A stretch of 22,932 bases of DNA from Apostichopus leukothele (lineage: Eukaryota; Echinodermata; Holothuroidea; Aspidochirotida; Stichopodidae). Every line of letters begins with the position of its first letter. Position 1 is the first letter of the stretch. Made by a program: the position numbers and the translations under genes. The notes beneath the pieces are model-generated. The model saw nothing but the letters and a program-made list of their open reading frames with translations. It was not told the DNA's origin and did no database searches. Of the stretch, positions 1 to 9,496 are shown in pieces. The DNA lies in NCBI GenBank assembly GCA_010014835.2, contig JAAAKB020054856.1:1-22932 (forward strand). Direction: 5' to 3'.

Positions 1-145
1 TAACAATTCATAATCATGGACGTTAAATATGAATCTAAGAGACTGACTTCGGTCAGCTTGCGGCTTTGATAAGCCAAAGATGGCTTCTTCGCGAGTTCCT
101 GCTTACAGGAGGATCTAAATAATTCAATACAAATACAATACAACT
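1..145. repeat. Hairpin-chain repeat with AATAC-rich tail, cut by window edge
   Basis: Four short perfect hairpins follow one another: CTGAC-TTCG-GTCAG (43-56), GGCTT-TGAT-AAGCC (62-75), AAGCC-AAAGAT-GGCTT (71-86, sharing an arm with the previous one) and TCCTG-CTTA-CAGGA (97-110). They are followed at 121-145 by an A-rich run built of ATACAA words. A structured body followed by a short tandem tail resembles the 3' end of a non-LTR retroposon or SINE, but I do not recognise the family. The left part lies outside the window. Confidence 0.4.
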
Positions 146-197
146 ATAATATATGGTATACCAGGTCAGAAATGCAATTATCCACAGCTACAACATG

Positions 198-237
198 CCA
201 AAGTTAAAGGTAGTCAGCCAAAGTTAAAGGTAGTCAG
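198..237. repeat. Perfect tandem duplication, 20-bp unit
   Basis: The 20-bp unit CCAAAGTTAAAGGTAGTCAG occurs twice back to back (198-217 and 218-237) with no mismatch. It sits at the left edge of a region with further duplications and palindromes. Confidence 0.9.
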
Positions 238-507
238 TATAGCCCCCAAATTATAGCACGCTATAATTGCTAGAAGTTTTCAAAAAGTACTTTCCTGGAG
301 GTCTTGACTCTCCAAATTGTTCTCAGACATTTTTAAGGAACACACTTAAGATGACTGAATGTCCCAGTTAGGGAAATTTCCTCGAAGTTTGTAATAAAAA
401 CAGTTACAAATTTTGACCAAAGGTGACCATATTCAAATATCTAGCATATTTGGGGCCAATACAGCATATCTTTAAGGGTCACTAGTATCGCTCCCAAATA
501 TGCTAGA
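236..507. repeat. Cluster of palindrome, direct repeat and 15-bp inverted repeat
   Basis: Three related structures lie here. First, 249-268 is a perfect 20-nt palindrome with two 9-bp arms (AATTATAGC/GCTATAATT) around AC. Second, 440-454 and 493-507 form a 15-bp perfect inverted repeat (core CTAGCATATTTGGG) around a 38-nt spacer. Third, 236-251 and 484-499 are direct copies of a 16-mer with two mismatches (AGTATAGCCCCCAAAT and AGTATCGCTCCCAAAT). The pattern suggests a decayed miniature inverted-repeat element or nested insertions. No transposase-like frame is present. Confidence 0.5.
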
Positions 508-1293
508 ACATCAAATCAAATGGCCATTAATGCTCAGATTCCAACAAGCACATTTCTATCACCATTAAAGTGTTTTTTTGCCGTATGGAGAATTTAATGT
601 CTAAATTGGACTCCTGCCCTATGTCTGGAAAAAGATCTGGAGGATCAGAGGCTCTCGAAAGGTTCTTCTAGCAATTCTTAAATTGTGCTGAAAATCGGGG
701 CAAATACTGATGACAACGTTTCAATCAATATGAAGTTTACAATGAAACATACTGTCCAAGTCTGATACATTTCTGTCATGCACCAAAGACCAGGACCACT
801 ATTTTTGTACTGGGAGAGGGGGGGGGGGAAGGGGGCTAAGATGTTATTTTGTCCAGGGAGGGGTCTATGGGAGTGGTGGCCCTCCCCTTTGAGGGATTTT
901 GGTCAAATGGAAGGTGCTTAGAAGCAAAAAGGTACTATACTTTGCAACTTGAAACATTGTTTAAGATTTTTTTATTTGGTTCTATGTAGGTTTTACTGCA
1001 CAAACATGTTATATATTTATGCACTGTATGCTAGGATTTTAGTGTACATGGTTGCACTCAAGCCAAAGGCAAAATTCAGACTAGTGTTGGATCCACATGT
1101 AACCTGAACTCTTACTCAGATACATGAAATAGTTTATCTGATATTGCATAGGCAATAAACGATGCAAAATGGTTTAATTGCTATGAATATGCATATCAAT
1201 TTTGGAATCAGATTCATAGAGTTTTCATCATTTTAAGCTAGTAAGTCCATAAATCTCAAAATTTGATATGCAAAATTAGAACCCTACACTAAC
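508..1293. other. Non-coding stretch with a G-rich tract
   Basis: I see no exon, RNA gene or long open frame here. The one notable item is a G-rich block at 812-835 (GGG, then 11 G, then GGGGG, separated by AGA and AA). It meets the four-run pattern for a G-quadruplex on the + strand. Confidence 0.6.
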
Positions 1294-1804
1294 TTGATAA
1301 GCTATCAGCCAGAATTGGCAATGTATAAATAACCTGCTTGGATAGCTTTGAGAAGCTATCAGTCAGTATTGTAAGTGTATGAATAACCAGCTTGGATAGC
1401 TTTGAGAAGCTATCAGTCAGAATTGGAAGTGTATAAATAACCTGTTGGGATAGCTTTGAGAAGCTATCAGTCAGAATTGGAAGTGTATGAAGGAACCTGC
1501 TTGGATAGCTTTCAAGCTATCAGTCAGTATTGGAAGTGTATGAATAACTGAGCTTTGAAAAGCTATCAGTCAGAATTGGCAATGTATAAATAACCTGCTT
1601 GGATAGCTTGGAAGCTATCAGTCAGAATTAGAAGTGTATGAAGGAACCTGCTTGGAAAGCTTTGAGATGCTATCAGTCAGAATTGGAGGTCTATGAATAA
1701 CCTGTTGGGATAGCTTTGAGAAGCTATCAGTCAGTATTGGAAGTGTATGCATAACCTGCTTGGATAGCTTTGAGATGCTATCAGTCAGAATTGGAAGTGT
1801 ATGT
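1294..1804. repeat. Minisatellite, about ten copies of a 54-bp unit with internal hairpin
   Basis: The word GCTATCAG recurs at 1301, 1354, 1409, 1463, 1516, 1562, 1614, 1669, 1723 and 1777, a spacing of 46 to 55 bp. A typical unit reads AGCTATCAGTCAGAATTGG, then AAGTGTATGAATAACC, then TGCTTGGATAGCTTTGAG. Where units meet, the sequence GATAGCTT-TGAG-AAGCTATC forms a perfect 8-bp stem, seen at 1341-1360, 1395-1414, 1449-1468 and 1709-1728. Two shorter-loop versions occur at 1504-1521 and 1602-1619. The open frame readable on the - strand here is simply the repeat translated and is not a gene. Confidence 0.92.
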
Positions 1805-4800
1805 TTGGGTACCAGCTTGATGTATAATACAGTCACATGGTAATTACTACATTATAGAAACTGTTATCTTCAAGTTGAAATTTAGTTCTGAATTCAGAGG
1901 CTGGTTCGACCTATCGAGTAGTGAAATACTGCAAATCGTGGGCAAAATGGGGCTGGAAACATTCACAAATCTCACCTTTGTAGTTTATGTGCTGATAACT
2001 CTGTTATGCTGTACAAACATTTTCATCTCATCTAAGGACAAAATATGTAATGTCAGCTTTTGAGACGATGCTCTGACCTCAATGTTTGTAGGTTTTGATG
2101 AAACATTGATCATTTTCAACTATATTAGTTGTCAGGGTATATACATTTCGTTCCTCTCTTCAAGGTGATTGAAAAGTGTTATGGATCTTGTTTTCAAGTA
2201 TTTAAGCTTTGTGATTGTAAAAGTAAACCTGCAGTTATGATTCTATTTACAAAGCCCTGTAAGAGCTGCTTCATCAAGTTTTTGTATTGGTTCCACAGGA
2301 CAACCTTAATTAAATAAAGGAGGTGTGAACTAATTGCAACTGTTTTGCTTTCCTGTTCTGCAGTCTTTAGCTTCTATATATGCATAATTTAGTCACTTGC
2401 GGTTTTAATTTGTATAGTCCTTCCAAATATTTGTTCTAAGGCTAAAAATCGCCACGAAGTTTCCAATGTCGTTTTATCGCGTAAACCTTTGCGGGGGAGT
2501 AAGTTTATTGAATTAACCAACCTCACGTTTCAATAGTTGTAGTCATACACTCATACCTCCATAGTTCGACAAAGCGTCAACAACCCCCTACACATACCGT
2601 TGGTACTGTTGTACCCGTGCGCATGATAACTGTGTTACATTTTTTGGACGTCTAAACTCATACACTTCTCATATGATTTACGTACCGAGGAGACAACTCC
2701 ACAATAGCATGCGAGGGTACAAATTAAACTAAAAATTTGCCCTGGATATATAGGATTACTTCTTAACCCATTTGGAAATGAATTCTTCGACAGAACGGTA
2801 AGGTACACTGGTGGTATAGCCTAGGCCTATATAAAAATTTATACTTTTTCTGGTTGTGTATGAAAGAGCCCCAAATATTATGATCACCTTCAATGTTATT
2901 CGCTGATGAAGAGGAGTTTACCTTAGTGCTAACGTTAGGTCTTGCTAGTACTAGTAGTAGGTCCATTGACAGCGTATTCAGAGGGGTAGAGGAAGGCCTA
3001 ACACTAACAGTATAAAATAGCCGTAATATTATGCATGATTCATTAACGTTAGTGCGTAGGCCTATTAACGAGAACAAAAGTCCGGCTTAGTCATTTGTGA
3101 CACATTACAGTTGTTGCCTTGTGACAATATATGACAAAAATAGTATGACCACGGTAGGAATATGTAATACTTTTGTACCGAGTTCTGATGTTAGCCTAAC
3201 TTAAACCTAATGCAGGCAGGCTAGGAAACCCTATTGGAATTAGGGTGAATGAATGAAATTAATTACACAGCCATGCCAACCTGTCTTGCACAAAATAAGG
3301 AGAGTTTCAATTTTCATCACCCAGAACTCAGAAGTAATATTTGCACTGCTGAACATTTTGGCATAAACAATTTATACAGAAGTAAAGTCAATTTTCCCTA
3401 TGTTAAAACTTGTGCACCTCCCTCAGATAATGTTTAAAAAAAAACGAGAATTAAACTTTTGCCGAGGGATTAGTTAGGAGTGTTTAAAATAGAACTACAA
3501 CCAGGAAACTCCAGTAGCACCTGGAGAATTGGCAATTTTAATTTAATTTCAAATTAATTTTAATGCATGTTGAGCAGCATAAAAGGAGATGCAGGGCTAT
3601 GAATAGTATGTAGATCAAAATTATGATCTGTTGTTAAAATTGTACACAATGACTTGAATACCTTTGGTACCTCAGTAGCCTGTCACCTTTGTGACAGCCT
3701 TGTTTGAATGATGATTGAAAGGGTAGGAGAGCAGTTACTATGTTCACAACAGGTTGTTAGGATGGATGAATTTGAGCGACCAGTTTTTCTGAACATTCTT
3801 TAATGGGAATGATAAATATATAGTAAAACATTAAATGCCTCCAACAGTGCCTGACATTAAATTTGTTGATTATGCAGTAATGTACCAAATCGTACATTAT
3901 ATTGAAAGGCAACAAGCCTGTGGAATAAAACGTTCTATTGGAATGATTCTCAGTAAGCATTTCCAAACAAGTTTTCAGGTTGTGCTTGAATTATGTTCTA
4001 TATTGGTAAACCAACAGGTGGTGAAAGGTGCAAGCACCATATGGATCATTTGTAGGCAGTATAGGCATCAATGGTGTTGTTTCAGGTAACAGTTATAGTT
4101 AGGGCTTCTAAAGGGATACTGAGATAGGAGTTTCTAAAACCCAATCCTAACCTATAATCCTGGTCCACATCTTACATTCAAGATTAGTGCCAACTGGCTA
4201 CAAGTGGGACTCAATTAACTTTACAGCCAACAGCAAATTTGAGCTTTTGCAAGCATCAGAACTGCTTTCCATTGTAGCATGAGCCATTGTCTTCCATTAC
4301 CTCTAAGTTAATAACTTTGTAGGAGTACGATTGTATTCCTCATCCTCCTGTCCATTTGACCCTCCCACTCTTCTCCCGTCCCTCTGCTTATTGTGACCGT
4401 CACTGACTTCACATAGTGCTCAAACCTCTTCCGGTGTCTACTGTGTTAAAGGCCACTCTAACTTAACCATCAATGTTATAATAAGTCAGTTGTTTATACC
4501 ATTACAGGAAGATATTAGACTATTACTCTGTCTCATAACCACTGCAAGACAGGAAGGATGTAAGGATTGAATTTAATAAATCTCTAGAGCTTTTCAGTAA
4601 GCATAAACAGGATGTTTGTGCGGAGGATGTAGGATTATCATACACTCTAACTTAAAACTGCTGTAATACACTCTTTGAGCTATTAGCCAACTTTGATGTG
4701 ATAGTACAATTAACTGAAAAGTAAATGTGTGATGTGTAATACTATACGTAATCATGGGATAGAGTGTGTATTCATCATGATGTAAACACAGACTCCATGT

Positions 4801-5144
4801 TACAGTTTGTTTGTTAGGCATTTGTGTGATGTTAAATAGAAGCAGACCTTACAGGATAACATATAATAACTGATTCAGGGCAGAGCAGGGCAAATTTTTA
4901 AGGATTTGGACAACCAGGCCTTACAGTTTGGTTTTCCGAACAGCAAACTTGGTTACAGTCGGTTAAAAATGTAGCAGAACAGCAATAACCAGCATGTCAC
5001 AGGATGTGTTCTGTAGGAGAAGATGTGTAAGTTTGTGAATAGAACACCAGCTTTGGGTTGATAGATAGCAACGTTTCTTTTTTCCTATTTGGGGTTTTTT
5101 AGTTACAATGCAATATGAATTTGATGTAAACAACTAGCCGTCTC
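1805..5144. other. Region with no supportable gene
   Basis: Only short open frames without recognisable domains occur here. About 2400-3100 is somewhat richer in CpG than its surroundings and has a TATA-like word (TATATAAAA) at 2828-2836, but nothing ties this to a transcription start. An untranslated first exon of the FERM gene could lie here or further upstream; sequence alone does not identify it. Confidence 0.5.
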
Positions 5145-5179
5145 CCGGACAACCTCCACAGTTGATTTTGGTTGTCCGG
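5145..5179. repeat. 10-bp perfect inverted repeat
   Basis: CCGGACAACC (5145-5154) and GGTTGTCCGG (5170-5179) are perfect reverse complements around a 15-nt loop. The GC-rich stem stands out in an AT-rich background. A related word, GGACAACCAGG, lies about 230 bp upstream. It may be the remains of a small DNA transposon or a transcript hairpin; I do not recognise a family. Confidence 0.6.
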
Positions 5180-6209
5180 ACAATCCAAACCCTGCAGGGT
5201 GAGACATTGAAGCAAACATGTGCAGTCAGTTTGTTATAGATATTACAGTAGCTGACTAGACGTGTTCATCATTGTATTTATGAGGTATTGATTAATGTGT
5301 GAATCGATAGACATCACCAAAGATGTTCACCTAGACCGTAAAATGAAGCAGAACAGGGATCCAACCGTGTGTCGTATATCAGGCAACAGTAATTCAGAGT
5401 AATTCGTGTCTGGTGTTGCCGATCTATCACAATACTACAGTGTAAACAATGTAATGTTTGAGTACCATTGTAGACAGCTCGACCGACGTGTTCAGGAAGT
5501 TCAGAATTTTATATTAGCAGACCGTCTGTCATGAGAGCGGCAAGGAAAAATAACGTCTTACTCACCTTGAGTAAGAGGATGTGTGCACTTAACATCACCA
5601 TAGATTTAATACATTGAGCTACTAGCCTACTACATGTACAGTACATGTGTACAGCATAGTTTAGCAGCATCAGGTGAACATGCTCTTTATAAATCACTGC
5701 AGGGGAGTTTGTAAGTGGTTTTATTGCCTTTGTTCAACAAATTGAAGCCTGTGGTTAGTTTATCAAGTGACTTTCAATGTAGCATCCTGCTGGATATGTA
5801 TATTGAAAGAACAGGATTTCCAGTTCCTGTTTTCTGTTGTACAGTTTTCTGTTGTACCGTATTTGATTTACTGGATTCCTGTTTGTTATCGGATAGTTTT
5901 ATAAAAAATGATTTTGGGGATTTAAGAAGGTATGCATTACACAACTATTTTATTTTTAAATTTACCCATGTTTAAGATACTAACTTGCATTATTTCGTAC
6001 ACGGGATAAAATAGAAACACGGACGGTTTCAAGTTTTGACCATTGCTATAGTCAGTGTATTATAAACGAGTGATGTACCAATCTCTGACTTAAGATGTTG
6101 CACACTGCAGAAAATTGTGGTAGTTCCCTTAACTTTCTCAGAAGTGACAGTATAGTAAGACTTACCTCAGTCTTCTTAGGATTATTTGTACTTTTTTATT
6201 TCTTTTCAG
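5180..6209. other. Presumed 5' non-coding or intron sequence before the first coding exon
   Basis: The stretch ends in a clear pyrimidine tract and acceptor (TATTTCTTTTCAG, AG at 6208-6209), so its right end is intron. Possible donors for an upstream untranslated exon include GTAAGT at 5711-5716 and AAG|GTATGC near 5931. Neither can be confirmed without transcript data. No coding exon is visible. Confidence 0.5.
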
Positions 6210-6247
6210 GTCTTTATAGCTCAGTGGAATACTGACCCGACTTAGAG
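6210..6247 (+). other. 5' untranslated part of the first coding exon
   Basis: This segment runs from the acceptor at 6208-6209 to the start codon. It has an in-frame TGA at 6233-6235, four codons before the ATG, so the reading frame cannot extend further upstream through this exon. The start context (GAGATGC) has a purine at -3, as preferred by animal ribosomes. Confidence 0.7.
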
Positions 6248-6673
6248 ATGCTGCAGTCGTCGATCACCGGCTCAGCAGAATACACCTCCAATAACATGGC
6301 CAACCCATACCCGTCTCCCCACTCTACCCCCCATTCCGGGGGGTATCCTATGGGTCGCCAAGGTCACCCAGAGCAGGACCCACATCTCCCCCCTCATGGA
6401 CTCACACAGTCGCCGATGCCGGGCAATCACTCATATACCTACGGAGCTACGATGGACTCCCAACACATGTCCTCGATGGAACGTTACAGTGAAAAAGATA
6501 TGTCGTATGGGACCACGCCGTCCATGACGCCCACTCATTCGTACAGCACTGCCCGCTCCGACCACACCTCCTCGATGAGGACCGACAGTCTCTACCGTTC
6601 TAGCAAACGAGGGCGTCTCATGCCTTGCAAAGTCCACATGCTCGATGACACGGTGATGTCAGTGGAAGTACCG
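6248..6673 (+). CDS. FERM-domain protein (FARP/FRMD7-like), coding exon 1: disordered N-terminus and start of F1 lobe
   Basis: This exon encodes residues 1-142 of a partial FERM protein. FERM proteins sit under the plasma membrane and link membrane proteins and lipids to actin or to Rho-family signalling. Residues 1 to about 120 are rich in Ser, Pro, His, Tyr, Thr and Met with several S/T-P pairs (PYPSPHSTPHSG, TQSPMP, TPSMTPTH), so they are probably disordered and phosphorylated. A basic stretch (RSSKRGR, 117-123) precedes the first F1 strand, CKVHMLDDTVMSVEVP (127-142). This resembles the family pattern KIQMLDDTxxxFEVP as I recall it from FARP1. The exon ends at CCG|GTAGGT in phase 0; reading on would add six residues and hit TGA at 6692-6694. 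The leader of about 125 residues is longer than the roughly 40 I recall for human FARP1. GC content and codon use stand out from the AT-rich flanks, which supports coding status. Whether it is FARP or FRMD7 cannot be decided without the C-terminus. Confidence 0.85.
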
Positions 6674-6729
6674 GTAGGTGCACCGGTTCAGTGAGGCACT
6701 GTGTCAAAAATACGAACGCTGCAGCAGCC

Positions 6730-6780
6730 CTGCAAAATGCCCCCTGCAAAATACCCCAGGGCTGCAAAATGCCCCCTGCA
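6730..6780. repeat. Short direct repeat just inside the donor
   Basis: The 19-mer CTGCAAAATGCCCCCTGCA occurs at 6730-6748 and again, perfectly, at 6762-6780. A third diverged partial copy (CTGCAAAATACCCC) starts at 6744. It lies 57 bp into the large intron and keeps an open frame of 88 codons readable nearby, but that frame shows no protein-family signal. Confidence 0.85.
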
Positions 6781-9421
6781 GGAAGGTCCGCTCAATATCA
6801 AAGAGATTATCTCGGAGAAGACCAGCAGTGTCGTCTATACGAAACTGCAGTGCCTAATTGTGTGAAACTGCATAGCACAAAACATCACATCCCACACAGC
6901 CTGGCTGTAGAAAACTGCAGCCTAGTCAGCATCCTACTTTTGACACAGTGCCCTTAACCTACTTAATTTATTCCCATCACAGCTTAAGTACTTGAAGAAC
7001 GTTTGATTTGATTTCTAAGTTGTTATCTAGAGGAGAACTTTATTACCGACATGGTGTACATTCTTCCTTAATCGCCTGAACAGTGTTTACACTTTATCTA
7101 GAATAGCTCATTACTCTTGAATGATTGCAGCCAGTCTTCCTAGGAGCTTGGAACACAGTTTTAACTACTATTTATAAGTGCGTGGAGCATGGTACGTAAA
7201 AGCTCAAGTGTATTGGCTGTCCAATAAATATGCAACAAAAAGTTTCCAAAAATAACTTTAAATCAAAGTTCATTTTTAGTGATAATGTTGTAAACGACTT
7301 AACAGAACACCTTTCACCAGTGAAAGTTGGCAGGGAAGCCAATTAAATACACTTGTGAAAGAGAGATAGGTGAAGAACTTGACCTTTGTTTTATTTATAG
7401 TTCACCTGGATATATTGGGGATAATATTTGAACATAAAAGCAGGTTTTTGTTGATTTTGTCAAATGTTTGATATACTGTGAATTTGATTTCCAAAACCTT
7501 GTGAAACTTGTAGTCTTGTCTAGTCAAGTTTCATTTCCCAAGTTATGAAGTTGAAGCTAGTTACAAGTTCCAAAAGGTTTGTGTTAGAGTCTGAATGAAG
7601 TAGTTTTCTACATACAACACATTAACTAGTGTAGTGAGTGTCGAACAACATTTGACTGCATTCGGTGACAGAAAACAACCTTCTATCTCTGTTTTCTATT
7701 CTTCTGTGATACTATTGCATGTGATCTCAACATTGTTGTTGCCCATACATTCCCTTTCTTTGCACTAATTTTAAGATCATACAGTACCAAACAAATACTG
7801 ATTCAGTCACAGCTAATTCTCTTGGTTATTTGACATGAAATTTGAACAAGTTATTTGAGTCACGTAACAGGATTATGACATGTAATAAATCTTTACATCC
7901 ATCCCATGACAATGGGTTCAATTCTACTGTTTCATTAGGAGATGCTGATTCCCAAGATAAAGTCCACAGAAAAACATATTCATTGCTTTGAAGGTGTATT
8001 TCTGGAAAAACAATATATGAAGCCATTTACATTGGGTGTAGGATAATGTTGAGGTCCAGTAGCAGAAGTAGTACCAATGTATTAGTAGTATTTTAGTGTC
8101 TCATCATATATGTCTTTTAGACTGGTGAAAGATATCCACCACCCACCCACCCACTTGGCAAAAATCAACCCCTCCAAACAAACAGTGGGAACTTGCTACT
8201 TCCATCATTTCACCAGAATGAATACAAGTACTCATCTCCTGTTCTTATGCTTGACTAGTGTACTGTAAACTGCTGTAAAGCTTGACATTCCAACCCCTGA
8301 ACCAAACAAAAGTGAAAGATTTTATCACAAGACCAGATGGGTTTGAAAGTAGTCACTGAAGCAGAAATTGTAAACCTTGGGTTTTTCCACACAGTTTTTT
8401 ATGGTAAACAGATCCATCTCCCCCTACTGCACTGTAAACCACTGTAGCCACCACATGTTAATAATGACTATAGAACCTTGTTATAGTATCGCTCTATTGT
8501 CACTTACAAACAAAGGGACGCCCTTGGAAGGGAGTGATGATGGTGAAATTGTGCACTTAATTGAAGACCGTTGCTAAGGCGAACAAAAAATATGCTGAAT
8601 TGAGTTAATTGCCAATGCATTATATTAGCATGACATGTACAATAATTGGCAAAGTATAGGAACTTAGAAAATACTACTGTATGCCTGATTACCAGCGAGA
8701 GATTCTTTACTTTTTTGCAAGAATGTTTGGCTCTTAAATACGATATACATATTTGAGAAAATAACAGAAAATTGATCTGTTGTCTACAATATGTATATAT
8801 TTACTTGAAATGTAAAGCTTCCCAACATTGCCACTTGCTGTACCTTGATTCTGGGTATATTCTGATTTGTAAATTTAAGCCTAGGGAAATGCTTTTGTTT
8901 GCTAAGAAAGTTTTTCAAATGACAGTGCCTTTGCAGGGTTGAGAAAATATGTCAGATTCAATCATATATGTTAAATGCATCTTAATTGTGTTTCTATCCT
9001 CTCATACCTATCCCAAACCAAAACATCTACCAAACCCTCAACATGCAGCAGCAACTTGCCTCCACCGGGTCCCTTACCTCTAGGGTTGCTGCCCACTTCC
9101 TCCCCTTGAACCTGCTACTGTACAGTATATACCAAATTCTCAATTCTTCAGTCTTCAGCTTGTCCTTTCAGTAAATGCTGGATCTTTCAAATACTACCAG
9201 ACTTTGTCTCGATATGAGAAACTTTATAATCCTGTTTCCCATACTTTGGGGTAGTTTGCTATTTCAATAGAACATTGCTTTCAATTGTGTGAAATTATGT
9301 TAAAAGTGGAATATATGTTCCAACAGTTGTACTCTACACAATTGTAAATGAACTTATACAACTATAATTTGATTAGTGAAAAAAAAATGTTCAGTGTTAT
9401 GTTTATAGTAATTTCTTTCGT

Positions 9422-9496
9422 AAACTTTGCTATTGAAGACAGGTTAAATAAATTATAACAAAGTTTGCAAAAGAAAATTGGACAATTTAATTGTCC
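9422..9496. repeat. Palindrome cluster in intron
   Basis: GGACAATT-T-AATTGTCC (9480-9496) is a perfect 17-nt palindrome with 8-bp arms. Just before it, AAACTTTG (9422-9429) and CAAAGTTT (9459-9466) form a second inverted pair. No terminal repeats or duplicated target site could be recognised around them. Confidence 0.6.

Noticed and set aside
712-720. Hammerhead-ribozyme-like CTGATGA words (also near 12425)
   Set aside because: The conserved GAAA and the required flanking stems are absent at both places.
1618-1836. 72-codon minus-strand frame with a repeated peptide (HTLPILTDSISKLSKQV type)
   Set aside because: The periodic peptide is the direct translation of the 54-bp minisatellite; a 54-bp unit keeps any frame open if stop-free. 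No start context or neighbouring exon supports a gene.
2828-2836. TATA box for the FERM gene
   Set aside because: TATATAAAA is common in AT-rich DNA, and no initiator, first exon or donor can be tied to it.
6674-6694. Extension of coding exon 1 by six residues (VGAPVQ) to the TGA
   Set aside because: A strong donor (CCG|GTAGGT) precedes it in the right phase, and the next exon continues the F1 lobe without a gap, so this is intron read-through.
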